Assembly: GCF_003605125.1 (NCBI RefSeq)
Contig: NZ_QPQT01000007.1
Location: 62,001 to 126,000, forward strand
Source: Shewanella algidipiscicola
GTDB lineage: Bacteria > Pseudomonadota > Gammaproteobacteria > Enterobacterales > Shewanellaceae
DNA: 64,000 nt
Direction: 5' to 3'
Shown piece by piece: positions 43,927 through 53,018 of the stretch. Position numbers and translations under genes: made by a program. The notes below the pieces were generated by a model. That model had not been told where the DNA came from and searched no databases. It saw nothing but the letters and a program-made list of their open reading frames with translations. The stretch's first letter is position 1; each line of letters starts with the position of its first letter.

Positions 43927-45807
43927 TTATCTTGTCTGCCTTGGTGGTTTAAATTCGGTTTCGCTCATGTCGGCATGCAGCACGCTAATACGCTCTGGTG
44001 CGCCATTATCAGCAAATGTCACTAAGCCAATGCCGCTTTTATTCACCAGCCGTTGGCTGTTAACGCCGTTAGGGCGCCTACCGCGAATTGACATGCGTTT
44101 GCGTTTTGTCAGCCAGTTTAAAGGTGAAAAGTGGCCATACAACCACCCATTGAATTTATCAAACAGGGGCAATAGCTTCTCCGGAAACTGATTTTTAATG
44201 CCGCTGCAGGTGATTTGATAGATATTAGGGCTCATAGAACGAAAGCGAATGCCAATATCGTAGGCAAAAGAGTAGTGCACATCGCCCGATAGGATCACAA
44301 ACTGCTCGGGGGTTTTGCGGTGCAAAAAGATGCTCAGCAAGGTGTTGGCAGTGCCTGGGTGGGCCATCCAGTTTTCGGCATCGACCAGCAGCGACGCGCC
44401 TATCCAGGTGGCGGTGCGTTGTACGGCTTCAATTAATTTAACCCCGAAGATAGGTGCGGCCGATACAATAATCACCTTGTCTTGCCCCACCAGTTGCTGC
44501 TGCATCTCCATCAGGGCTTCCCAGTCCATTAAGCCTGAAGGCTTGGCTAGGTTAGACTCGCTGCGCCAGCGTTGGGTGCGGGTATCGAGTACCATGAGTT
44601 TAGGGCTGGTATTGAGGTGGTAATGCCACTGGTCAAAGTGCAGTAGTGTATCGATGAGCTCATCGTGTTGACTCTCTGTGGGTGAGGCTAAAAATGCACT
44701 CAGTTGAGGCACTATGTCGGCTTTAAATTTATCCGGTTGATTGCCTATCCCTTGAAACAGGGTGTAGCCAATTAAGCCGTTGCCTATGATCCGCTTAGAG
44801 AAAGGGTGACCATAGGCCGCTTGCTCCCACTTTGCGGTGAGATTCCAATCGTCGGTGATGTCATGGTCATCGAAGATCATATAAGTGGGCAGGTGTGCCA
44901 ACAGGCGCCTGACCTGAGTTAAGCCCGCTTTAAACTCGAGTAGATGAAGCCATTCTCGTTGCCATCTAGCGCTATTGGCTGGCGACAAGCCGTTAACTTG
45001 CTTAGGAATATCCATTAAGGCCCATAATTCGGGTGACCAAGACAGCAGATAGATAGCGATCACCTCGGCCAAGCTGGTGAGGTGATTTTCGGCGATCGAC
45101 GAGGTAAAAATGGGGTGATTAATATACCAACGGCTGATGGCGGTTGCCGCAGGATATTCGGTGCGTGGCAATATGTTTTTGTGGCGTTGGTACATAGACG
45201 CCGGCTGGTAGCTTATGTGCTTGCTGTCGGTCAGCAAAGCTTGCTGGAACTGCTCATCGCGCAGCCCCAGCAGTTCGATGGTCTTGCCGATGGCATATAA
45301 CATGGGGCCTGCGACATCATCGAGGTAGACTTGATCGCCACTGAGCATTAACAGTGCAGGTCGCGAGGTCGCACTGTTGTCTGTGGCCATCAGGGTATCG
45401 GCAGCCACTAAGCTGTCACCGCTATAGTGATGCGGGTTGCGACAAGAGCCGTGTAATAGCTTATGTATAACAGGTTTTACCACAAATTGCGGTGCCTGTT
45501 GCTGCGGATAATGTAGCTGCTTAACTCCACTAAATAGGTCGCCATCGGTGGGAGTGGAAACACCATATTCAATCAGCTGTTCGCTGGGATTGAGCTCAGG
45601 TTTGCAGAGATGGATAATATATTGATAGGCGTGTTCGCCCAACTTAAATTGAGTGACCTCGTCGGTTGCAAGCGGATATTCCACCTCTGCCAATGTCAGC
45701 GTCAGTGCGGATAAGGGCTTGCTGGCGACAAACAGTAAACAGATATTATCGCTATCGCAGTGGCGCAGCATCGGACCGGCCAAGAGTAAGGGGAGCGTGA
45801 CTGCCAT
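43927..45807 (-). CDS. PhoD-like metallophosphatase
   Basis: A 626-residue protein of the PhoD/alkaline phosphatase D-like fold. Landmarks: LLHGSCRNPHHYSG, LMLSGDQVYLDD (metal-binding Asp), YMIFDDHDITDDWNLT (Asp and His ligands) and VILSGDVHYSFAY. No clear Tat signal or lipobox; the N-terminus resembles a short beta domain. Several PhoD-like proteins are cytoplasmic or periplasmic phosphodiesterases; substrate unknown. Convergent with the pseudouridine synthase gene. Confidence 0.85.
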   Translation of the reverse strand: MAVTLPLLLAGPMLRHCDSDNICLLFVASKPLSALTLTLAEVEYPLATDEVTQFKLGEHAYQYIIHLCKPELNPSEQLIEYGVSTPTDGDLFSGVKQLHYPQQQAPQFVVKPVIHKLLHGSCRNPHHYSGDSLVAADTLMATDNSATSRPALLMLSGDQVYLDDVAGPMLYAIGKTIELLGLRDEQFQQALLTDSKHISYQPASMYQRHKNILPRTEYPAATAISRWYINHPIFTSSIAENHLTSLAEVIAIYLLSWSPELWALMDIPKQVNGLSPANSARWQREWLHLLEFKAGLTQVRRLLAHLPTYMIFDDHDITDDWNLTAKWEQAAYGHPFSKRIIGNGLIGYTLFQGIGNQPDKFKADIVPQLSAFLASPTESQHDELIDTLLHFDQWHYHLNTSPKLMVLDTRTQRWRSESNLAKPSGLMDWEALMEMQQQLVGQDKVIIVSAAPIFGVKLIEAVQRTATWIGASLLVDAENWMAHPGTANTLLSIFLHRKTPEQFVILSGDVHYSFAYDIGIRFRSMSPNIYQITCSGIKNQFPEKLLPLFDKFNGWLYGHFSPLNWLTKRKRMSIRGRRPNGVNSQRLVNKSGIGLVTFADNGAPERISVLHADMSETEFKPPRQTR

Positions 45808-45890
45808 GTTAAGCTTGCCTCAATCGATTGTGACCTTTAGATGTGCGCATTTCACCTCTTAATCGGCTGGTGTTATTAGGTTTATGTTCT

Positions 45891-45956
45891 CATCAGGCGG
45901 CATTATTTTACCAGTGTGCAGTGCATCAGGCGGCATTATTTTACCAGTGTGCAGTG
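45891..45956. repeat. 33-bp perfect tandem duplication over a gene end
   Basis: Two head-to-tail identical 33-bp units (45891-45923 and 45924-45956), with the first four bases starting a third. The second unit contains the last codons and stop of the LprI-MliC gene (minus strand); the first is a copy of these just past the stop. Being 33 bp, it would not shift the frame. Confidence 0.9.
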
Positions 45957-46583
45957 CATCGGTGTGGCGTTATAGCCCCATGTGATACTTGCTTGACCGT
46001 GATGTTCCCATAATTGCTCATTCCTACCTTGGTAGCGAGCCCCGCTGCCGCTAGGCTGAATGGTCATCAAGGAGGAGCTATCGCCCAATTCGGCAATTAG
46101 ACTTGGTGGTTGGGTGTCAAAATAGGTAACCACCACCTCTTTGGCAGGGGTATCATCACAGCGATAAAACACCGGCCCTGTAGACTCAACTAAGCGATAT
46201 CTTGCTTGTAGTTCTACCATGCGAGTCTGGTAGTTGTCGATAACACATTGTTTTTTATCTGTACTCTTCCAGCAATCATCACGACCTTTGATAAAACCGC
46301 GTTGCTCGGCCTTGAGTATCGGAGGCTGTTGATCGTGTGCTTTAACTAATGCCTGAGCGTAAATGCTGGCTAATTGTCTATCCAACGCAGCGAGTGTTTC
46401 ATCTTGGCAGATCAGGCTTTCGATGCTGCTTAATGTCGGGGTGGTGCAATCATAGCTGGGTGTGGTATTGCCGCTTAGGCTGGGCTCACTTGGTTCAACT
46501 GGAGCGGTGGCACAACCGCCAACTGCGACTAATAATAGGGCGTAGCTCAGCGGCTTAGTATTGAACACTTGTGTTAGTGGCAT
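45936..46583 (-). CDS. LprI-MliC fusion lipoprotein, predicted lysozyme inhibitor
   Basis: A 215-residue lipoprotein (lipobox VGGC, Cys24). N-terminal half, about 40-130, is an LprI/DUF1311 domain with four Cys (CTTPTLSSIESLICQDE, CWKSTDKKQCVID). The C-terminal half from YRCDDTPAKEVVVTYF to MHCTLV is MliC-like (lysozyme inhibitor of C-type lysozyme), with its two Cys and SGSGARYQGRNEQLWEHHGQA. Fusion of two domains implicated in lysozyme resistance. Stop lies in a 33-bp tandem duplication. Confidence 0.8.
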   Translation of the reverse strand: MPLTQVFNTKPLSYALLLVAVGGCATAPVEPSEPSLSGNTTPSYDCTTPTLSSIESLICQDETLAALDRQLASIYAQALVKAHDQQPPILKAEQRGFIKGRDDCWKSTDKKQCVIDNYQTRMVELQARYRLVESTGPVFYRCDDTPAKEVVVTYFDTQPPSLIAELGDSSSLMTIQPSGSGARYQGRNEQLWEHHGQASITWGYNATPMHCTLVK

Positions 46584-47032
46584 TAGTGGCTCCTCATTTC
46601 AGGGCGGGTCTAATATCAGATTGAGGCTTGAGAATATCGCGTCAGTGGCGACCCAGCAAATGTTTAACATTAACCTTGTTTTATGAGCATGTTAGCTAGG
46701 GCCTGTTGATCTTTGCTGGTTGAATGTTGTTCGAGACAAAAACGTGTTAATCGAGGCGAGTGGATTGCAGCCTAGTCATCTAAGCAAAATTCACTTAACA
46801 AAGAGTAAAACGTTTTTAGCCGAACCCTTCGGGCAGCGTTTGTTGGGTCTTTTTACTGCGTTCTCAGCTTTTTATGTAGAATAACGACACCACAAAGCTT
46901 CTGCCTTGTATCAATACCCAGCAACTCGCTGCAAAAGCAACTTTGAAAGATCAACAGGCCCTAAGTGTTTTATCTTTTTGTTAAATTGGGCATCATACTA
47001 CCAGTGCTGATAGGTAAGCTGTGGAGGCCAAA
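46584..47032. other. gene-free stretch holding a MITE-like element
   Basis: 449 bp between the LprI-MliC gene and the yegS-like gene. It is mostly the inverted-repeat element at 46699-46961. The sequences outside it show no gene-like frame; a GGAGG site at 47023 serves the downstream GTG. Confidence 0.6.
46699..46961. mobile_element. MITE-like non-autonomous element (263 bp)
   Basis: Begins GGGCCTGTTGATCTTT and ends with its exact inverse complement (16-bp terminal inverted repeats), with TA on both outer sides, the target duplication typical of IS630/Tc1-type transposition. No open frame inside. One internal stem, GCCGAACCCTTCGGGC, is visible near 46820-46835. Autonomous parent element not present in the window. 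Confidence 0.75.
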
Positions 47033-47941
47033 GTGAAGATCCGTATCTTGTTAAATGGAAAAAAAGCTCAGTTAGCGCCATTGCGAGTGGCGATCGACAC
47101 ATTACGCGAGCAGCATGATATTGAGGTGCGCGTGACTTATGAGGCTGGCGATATGGCGCGCTTAGTCGATGAGGCCATTGGCGATAATTGCCAACGACTG
47201 GTCGCCGCTGGTGGCGATGGCACAATCAATGAGGTGGCCGATGCGCTGCTAACTCACCCTAAAGCTTCACGTCCAGCACTGGCGATTTTGCCCCTAGGCA
47301 CAGCCAATGACTTTGCCGCCGCGTGTACCATTCCTGATGAGCCAGAGGCTGCGCTGGAGCTGGCACTCAGTGCCGATGCTTTTTGGATCGATGCGATTAA
47401 AGCTAACGACACCCATTTGATCAATATCGCCAGTGGTGGTTTTGGTGCGCAAGTGACCTCGACGACGCCGGCGGCGTTAAAAAACTTTCTTGGTGGCGGA
47501 GCCTATACCTTATCTGGGCTGATCCAAGCGTTGAGCTTTAAACCCTATGAGGGCGAATTTATTATTGATGGTCAGAGCGCTTCACAGCAGTTGTTATTGG
47601 GCGCCGTGTGTAATGGCCGTCAGGCGGGCGGTGGGCAAGTGTTAGCGCCCAATGCCTATATTAACGATGGTTTACTCGATTTAGTCGCCTTGCATGATTT
47701 CCCTCTAGAGGCTTTATCACAGGTGATTGATGAATTTCGCCAGCCCAAAGACGATAATCAATATGCGATATATGCTCAAAACACGGCGGCACGTTGGCGC
47801 GCAAAGTCACCAATGCCAATTAACCTCGATGGTGAGCCTATCACCACTAGCGATATCACCTTCGAAGTGGTACCTAATGCCATCAAGATGGTGCTCAGTG
47901 CCGACTGCCCTATGCTTAAACCCGGTAGTGAGCCCGCTTAA
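47033..47941 (+). CDS. yegS: YegS-like lipid kinase (diacylglycerol-kinase catalytic domain)
   Basis: A 302-residue lipid kinase. I choose GTG 47033, 5 bp after GGAGG, over GTG 47021. Landmarks: LNGKKAQ near the start, AAGGDGTINEVADAL (nucleotide-binding), LPLGTANDFA, and SGGFGAQVTSTTP and GNGRQAGGGQ-type block (CNGRQAGGGQVLAPNAYINDG). Predicted to phosphorylate a membrane lipid such as phosphatidylglycerol or diacylglycerol. Confidence 0.92.
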   Translation: MKIRILLNGKKAQLAPLRVAIDTLREQHDIEVRVTYEAGDMARLVDEAIGDNCQRLVAAGGDGTINEVADALLTHPKASRPALAILPLGTANDFAAACTIPDEPEAALELALSADAFWIDAIKANDTHLINIASGGFGAQVTSTTPAALKNFLGGGAYTLSGLIQALSFKPYEGEFIIDGQSASQQLLLGAVCNGRQAGGGQVLAPNAYINDGLLDLVALHDFPLEALSQVIDEFRQPKDDNQYAIYAQNTAARWRAKSPMPINLDGEPITTSDITFEVVPNAIKMVLSADCPMLKPGSEPA

Positions 47942-48138
47942 GTGAACTTTAGGGTGTGAATGCCAAGCTCCACTTGATGTGGCTCGATTATCTGAGGTGT
48001 TTTTTTGCCTTGAAGGTGGCAGTTAAGCTCACACCTTTGAGGATTAACTGTGCGATAAGTGGCTTAAACGCGTTAAAATAGCCCTTATAGATTGACGCAA
48101 TGTCGCCGTGCGGCGGCCACCTCAGCTAAGGAACTCAA

Positions 48139-49383
48139 GTGCCCTCTCTAGCCAGCTCACGATACCGAGCCGCCGATCAACTGGCGTTGCTGCGGATGAT
48201 GGGTCTCGTACTCAAACTGTGTTTAACCTTTGCTTTGGCCGATACCTTTGGGTTATCGCTGCACAGCCCGGCGCTTAATTTGGCGTTGATCATCGAGGGG
48301 CTCTACCTCGGTTTTACTTTCTACCTAAGAAAACAGTTATTTAATAGTGATGCGGGGCTGTTCATTGCCTTGCTTATCGACACCTTGCTGTGGATCACTT
48401 GGCTCTATTTTTCTGGTGGCGCGACCAATGCGTTTATCTCACTCTTGCTGTTGCCCATCGCGATAGCCGCGGTCTTGTTACCCAAATGGGCACCTTGGGC
48501 GCTGGCCTTGTTATCGACCTTAGCGTACAGCGCCATGTTATTCACTCTGCCTCAAGGAGAGATGCAGCACCACGGCATGGACATGAGTTCACACTACTTA
48601 GGCATGTGGTTTAATTTTGTTATCTCTTCGCTGGTACTCACCACCAGTGTGGCATTTTTGGCTCAACGTTTGCGGCGTCAAGACGCCGAGCTGGCCTATA
48701 TGCGAGAAGCACAGCTGCGCCAAGAGCGATTACTGGCGCTAGGCACAGCCTCGGCGCAAATGGCGCATCAACTCGCCACACCTCTAGCGAGTCTGCGACT
48801 GTTGGTCGACGAATTACATGACGAATCCACAGGTAGCCAGATGACGCTCGATGAGATGCAAACGGCCCTTAATGTGTGTGATGTCACCCTAGCCGAGTTG
48901 CGCTTGGCGACCGATTCGATACGTGAAGGTGAATTTAACTATATTTCAATCAATAAGTTAATAGAAACCTTGCAACAGCAAGTCCGCTTGCTGCTACCCA
49001 GCATAGAGCTGGTCATCTCGACGATAGATTGCGGCGATGAGCAACTGCGCGCCGATGCCAGTTTGCTGCCGGCGCTGCTGGCATTAATAGAAAATGGTGC
49101 GCGAGCGAGCGAAGAAGTGGGCGGTCCAGCGCGCGTAGAGCTGTCATTGCAATGTCAGTTTGATGAATTAGTGGTGGCGGTGCGTGATTTTGGCCCCGGG
49201 ATCCCCAGTTCGTTGCTGACCCAATTGGGGCATAAGATCATCGATAAACCCAAAGGCATGGGGGTGGCTTTGCTGCTCAGCCATGCCAGTTTTGAGCGTC
49301 TCGGTGGCCGCTTAATTTTTGGCAGTCATCTCGATGGTGGGGCGATTGCACAGGTATATCTTCCGCTACCGGAGGCGCAATGA
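48139..49383 (+). CDS. RegB/PrrB/ActS-like redox sensor histidine kinase
   Basis: A 414-residue membrane kinase. GTG 48139 follows TAAGGAA. The N-terminal half has about six membrane helices with FSGGATNAF, equivalent to the quinone-site GGxxNPF of RegB. H-box His210 (AQMAHQLATPLASLRLLVDEL) is the phosphate site. Cys247 in NVCDVTLAEL is at the place of the RegB redox-active Cys. ATP-binding motifs LIENGARAS, DFGPGIP and GMGVALLL. By analogy it senses quinone or oxygen state. Coupled to the regulator gene by a 4-bp overlap. Confidence 0.9.
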   Translation: MPSLASSRYRAADQLALLRMMGLVLKLCLTFALADTFGLSLHSPALNLALIIEGLYLGFTFYLRKQLFNSDAGLFIALLIDTLLWITWLYFSGGATNAFISLLLLPIAIAAVLLPKWAPWALALLSTLAYSAMLFTLPQGEMQHHGMDMSSHYLGMWFNFVISSLVLTTSVAFLAQRLRRQDAELAYMREAQLRQERLLALGTASAQMAHQLATPLASLRLLVDELHDESTGSQMTLDEMQTALNVCDVTLAELRLATDSIREGEFNYISINKLIETLQQQVRLLLPSIELVISTIDCGDEQLRADASLLPALLALIENGARASEEVGGPARVELSLQCQFDELVVAVRDFGPGIPSSLLTQLGHKIIDKPKGMGVALLLSHASFERLGGRLIFGSHLDGGAIAQVYLPLPEAQ

Positions 49384-49910
49384 AACGTTTATTAATTATC
49401 GAAGATGATCGCAGTTTGGCGGCTATTTTAGCGCGGCGCATGAGTAAGCATGAGTTTGAATGCCGTCAGTCTCATGATGCGACAGAAGCCCTATTGTGTG
49501 CCCGCGAGTTTAAACCTAGCCATATCTTGCTCGATATGAAATTGGCCGAAGGCAATGGCTTGGCTTTAATCTCGCCATTAAGGCGATCTTTGCCCGATGT
49601 GGTGATGGTATTGTTAACGGGGTACGCCAGTATCGCTACCGCGGTGGAAGCCATTCGCTTAGGCGCCGATAACTATTTAGCCAAGCCAACGGATACCCAA
49701 ACCTTATTGAATGTGCTCAATAATAGCGCGTCAGCGCTCACCGAGGAGGGCGTCGATGAGGCGCCTTTGAGCACGAAACGGCTGGAGTGGGAACATATTC
49801 AGCAGGTGCTCACGGCCAACAAGGGCAATGTGTCGGCCACGGCGCGGCAGCTGGGCATGCATAGACGCACCTTGCAACGTAAATTACTTAAAAAGCCCGT
49901 GAGCAGTTGA
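49380..49910 (+). CDS. RegA/PrrA/ActR-like response regulator
   Basis: A 176-residue regulator: receiver (acidic IEDD, phosphate site Asp52 in ILLDMKLAEG, TGYAS, KPTDT) and a C-terminal Fis-type helix-turn-helix (IQQVLTANKGNVSATARQL with MHRRTLQRKL), the RegA type. Overlaps the kinase gene by 4 bp. Target genes unknown; candidates are respiratory operons. Confidence 0.9.
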   Translation: MKRLLIIEDDRSLAAILARRMSKHEFECRQSHDATEALLCAREFKPSHILLDMKLAEGNGLALISPLRRSLPDVVMVLLTGYASIATAVEAIRLGADNYLAKPTDTQTLLNVLNNSASALTEEGVDEAPLSTKRLEWEHIQQVLTANKGNVSATARQLGMHRRTLQRKLLKKPVSS

Positions 49911-50025
49911 GTCTATATCGGCCTGACTACTTCTTAGTGCCGCAGTATTAACCCACTGTAAAAATGGAAAAGCTTGGATTTCGCTGCGCTTGGCGTCAAA
50001 GGCTGTGATTACGTGGCGATGTAAG

Positions 50026-50058
50026 CTAAAAAATCCCCGGCATCTTACGATGTCGGGG
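50026..50058 (-). terminator. intrinsic terminator after OprC-like receptor
   Basis: Ten-bp stem with one G-T pair (50035-50044 and 50049-50058), 4-nt loop TTAC, and on the minus strand ATTTTTTAGC behind it. About 90 bp past the stop at 50149. Confidence 0.75.
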
Positions 50059-50148
50059 AAGGGAAGTGCAGTGGAATGGTCCCTAAAATGATAATAACGA
50101 TGTTAAAAAGTGCAGCTTTGAGCAATCACTTATCGCTCGCATTGCCTC

Positions 50149-52203
50149 TTAAAAGCGATATTCACCTATCAGCCAGGCGTTGATACCTGTGCCGGGCATA
50201 CGTTCACCTAGCGCTAATTGACTGTTGGCTACTCGGTTATAGCCACCAAGGTGTTCTTGGTACTCGGTGTCAAACAGGTTATTTACGCCCGCCTTAACCA
50301 GCCAGATGTCGGCATCATAAGCCAGCGATAAGTTGACTAAACCATAACCTGAGGTTTGCATCTCCTGCTGGGTGCTAGACACCTTATGTTGCGCGCTGAC
50401 TCCTAGCGCTTCAATGCGAGCTAACCATGCTCCTCGTTGGTAGTTTAGGCCAACCGTGATGTTTGGCGGGGCGATGCGATACAGGCTATCGTCGATATCA
50501 CGGCGCTCTCCCCTAACATAGCTGGCTAACATATCGAGCTGAAGCTGGTCATTGAGCCGGTAGCGGGCGCTAATGTCCATACCGTAGAGCTGGGCATCGA
50601 CGTTGGCAAATTGCAATGGGTGGCTGTCGCCCATCATTTGTGCGGCCATGATCACCGCTTTATCGGTGGCATTAATCCCTTGAATATAATCATCAATGCG
50701 TTGCCAAAACAGCCTTGGACTCAGTTGCAGACGGTTGTCTTGATAGTCGGCGCCAAGCTCCAATTGATAGGCGGTTTCTAAGGATAAATCCATCTGACCG
50801 ACATAGGTGCGCCCATCGGCGAGTCCCCCCGTTGATTGCATCGGCACCCATAAATAACGCTGCTGATAGCTGGCACTGTCTTGCTTGCGCGCCGCCGCAA
50901 CAATCCAGCTCAGCGACTCATCCACTTGATAGCGGCCATTAACGACGAGGTCGACACCCGTTTGCGATTGAGAGCGGTCGGCTGCATTGTATCTGTCCAT
51001 CAACACCTTGATGGCAGGCATACTCGCCGCCATTGAGTGATTAACCGCATCGGCATCGGTTTGGTAGTGCTTGACTCGTAATCCCAGTTGCCAGTTCCAT
51101 TGATCGATATCTTGTTGCCACTGGGCAAAGGCGCTGATGGTGTTATCGGTAACGCCATTGAAGTTATCGACCTTGAACATCGGTTTGGTGGGATCGGTGA
51201 TCACCGAGTCATGCTGGCTCCATTGCGTATCGAGGCCGAATAGCCAAGCAGCTTTGGCTATCGATACTGAACCGTCGATACTTTTGCTGTCGGCATTGTT
51301 ATAGCGGGCACTGGCGGTGTCATTTTTCACCCGCTCGCTAAAGTTGTCCATGCCATGACGCGCATCGCTGTAAGCGAGATGCCAGTTGATGTCCCAATTA
51401 TTGAGCAGGTGTTGCCCCTCAAGTTTGACCCTGTCGGTGCGGATAAAATCGATATCCATAGGTAAGGCTGGGGTCCCGGCATTGGTGGTTTCTAGATGTT
51501 GATAGCCGATGGCTATCGACTCATCGTCAAAGCCCTTATCGCTAAGGTTAAAGCGATATTGGCCGCCTACAATCGCCTTATCGTAGGTGGTTGGGGCGAT
51601 GTCGATACCCGCGCCAGTTTGTTGATTGGCATTGGCTTGCATAGCATCGCCATACAGTAGCAGTGCCTGTTGCTCTGTGCCGAAGTTGGTTTTCGCTCCA
51701 AGGTGCGCTTGCTCTCCATTATGTTGATATCGGGCGGCCACTTTACCGCTAAATTCATCGAAGCGTGCCTGTGATTCAACCACTTTAACGCTGCCCCCAA
51801 GGGTGTTGGTGCCAGCCGACACCGGGGCTATACCACGACTCATCTCCAGACGTTCACTATTGACTAGGCTCGCATAGCTCAAAGGGGTATCCATGGCATT
51901 AGGGCCGGCTCCTGCTAATGTGACGCCGTTAACCTGGGTATTGACTCTGTCGCCAAATAGGCCGCGATATTGGGCTATTCCTGTCAATGGCCCGTTGCCA
52001 TTGACGGCTGCGCCAGGCAACTGGCTCAACAAGCTACTAATGTCGGCGACGGGCACGTTAGCCTCACGGGAAATGGTGCTGTCATCTGTTAGGTGACTGC
52101 CACTGACTTCAATAATTTCAAACGCCGCTTGGTTGGCCACCACCGGCGTGGCCAACAGACTGCTAATGGCGAGTGCTAAATAAGAGTGTCGTAAGGTGAT
52201 CAT
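50149..52203 (-). CDS. TonB-dependent receptor, OprC/NosA-like
   Basis: A 684-residue outer-membrane receptor with a signal peptide (YLALAISSLLATPVVA). The plug domain (about 28-145) resembles the OprC/NosA copper receptors in the segments IAQYRGLFGDRVNTQVNG, GAGPNAMDTPLSYASLV and SRGIAPVSAGTNTLGGSV; barrel ends IGEYRF. Copper is the best guess but not proven. The promoter region of about 600 bp lies on its right. Confidence 0.82.
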   Translation of the reverse strand: MITLRHSYLALAISSLLATPVVANQAAFEIIEVSGSHLTDDSTISREANVPVADISSLLSQLPGAAVNGNGPLTGIAQYRGLFGDRVNTQVNGVTLAGAGPNAMDTPLSYASLVNSERLEMSRGIAPVSAGTNTLGGSVKVVESQARFDEFSGKVAARYQHNGEQAHLGAKTNFGTEQQALLLYGDAMQANANQQTGAGIDIAPTTYDKAIVGGQYRFNLSDKGFDDESIAIGYQHLETTNAGTPALPMDIDFIRTDRVKLEGQHLLNNWDINWHLAYSDARHGMDNFSERVKNDTASARYNNADSKSIDGSVSIAKAAWLFGLDTQWSQHDSVITDPTKPMFKVDNFNGVTDNTISAFAQWQQDIDQWNWQLGLRVKHYQTDADAVNHSMAASMPAIKVLMDRYNAADRSQSQTGVDLVVNGRYQVDESLSWIVAAARKQDSASYQQRYLWVPMQSTGGLADGRTYVGQMDLSLETAYQLELGADYQDNRLQLSPRLFWQRIDDYIQGINATDKAVIMAAQMMGDSHPLQFANVDAQLYGMDISARYRLNDQLQLDMLASYVRGERRDIDDSLYRIAPPNITVGLNYQRGAWLARIEALGVSAQHKVSSTQQEMQTSGYGLVNLSLAYDADIWLVKAGVNNLFDTEYQEHLGGYNRVANSQLALGERMPGTGINAWLIGEYRF

Positions 52204-52811
52204 ATGCTGTTGATATTCACTGGTAATTTATTTTTGTGGCGTTATTGTCTCAGCGAGTCTTAAGACTGACAAAGGTAAATCGCCAGAGTGCGACAAGGTG
52301 TCGCAGTTAGCGCTCAGTACCAGAGGAAAACGTCACCTCAAGCATAAGCTTTTAGGGGGAAATTATGTGCAGCATAAAACTTGTGTAAATTGTGTTTAAG
52401 CTGCGAGTTGCTTGAGACTTGCCATAGAAGTATGTGCAGGTCATGAGCTAAGCGATTCAAACGTATGTTTGTTTTATTAAGCGCATGCCGTTGCGGTTAT
52501 TTAGCAGAAAGTGATATTAAATTTAACTTTTTCGCGACAGATTTATGGCTGTGGTTTATCAGTTTTATGTCAGACTGATGGGTTTATGCTATTTAAAATC
52601 AATGTCTTGCTGTTTGTGGTGAATGGTGGGTTATTATTTTCGGTCTATTGATATGACCAATAAACAGGCTTGACAGTCAAACGGATCACGCCTTTAATCG
52701 GCTTTGTGTGTTTAATAAATAAAACACTTTATTGGTTTTATTGTGCTGCCAAATGCTTAATTAGCGTTAGGCATCTTTCTAATTGAGTTATGACAATATT
52801 TGGTATGCATC
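52204..52811. other. 608-bp intergenic region with promoter signals
   Basis: No large gene. Contains a 7-bp perfect hairpin TGCGACA-AGG-TGTCGCA (52289-52305) about 90 bp before the receptor start, and a strong candidate sigma-70 promoter on the plus strand at 52670-52698. The remainder is AT-rich with no clear operators, riboswitch or further frames. Confidence 0.5.
52670..52698 (+). promoter_or_regulatory. sigma-70-like promoter
   Basis: TTGACA (52670-52675), 17-bp spacer, TTTAAT (52693-52698): a full -35 with ideal spacing. Points right, to the 47-codon frame at 52812 about 105 bp from the expected start of transcription. Confidence 0.55.
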
Positions 52812-52955
52812 ATGGAAAATGAACGTAATAACAGATTTTACCCGCTAGAAGCGCAAACTGAGGACGTGATTGCGCAGCACTGTTTACCTGCGATGCCAGA
52901 AGGGCATGAGGGCGACAACGAAGAGGAGGTGTGTTTCGTATTGGGTTACAATTAG
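52812..52955 (+). CDS. candidate 47-residue acidic small protein
   Basis: ATG at 52812 to TAG at 52955: 47 residues, acidic (many Glu and Asp), with two Cys (24 and 41) and two His (23, 32), and no membrane segment. A good promoter stands 115 bp upstream, but the ribosome site is weak (no AGG near the ATG), so coding is uncertain. No family recognised. Neighbours: TonB receptor (left, divergent) and molbindin (right, convergent). Confidence 0.4.
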   Translation: MENERNNRFYPLEAQTEDVIAQHCLPAMPEGHEGDNEEEVCFVLGYN

Positions 52956-52982
52956 CGAGCACTCGGCGTTGAGTTGTAGGTA

Positions 52983-53018
52983 AAATAAAAACAGCGGCAA
53001 TACCTAGGTATGCCGCTG
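52983..53018 (-). terminator. intrinsic terminator after molbindin gene
   Basis: Long hairpin ACAGCGGCA-A-TACC-TA-GGTA-TGCCGCTGT (about 52990-53018). On the minus strand it is followed by TTTTATTTTAC, so it serves the molbindin gene; it lies about 94 bp past its stop. Confidence 0.7.

Noticed and set aside
52204..52811. Molybdenum-cofactor or other riboswitch in the long gap beside molbindin
   Set aside because: No recognisable conserved elements; molbindin is on the far side and transcribed from the right.
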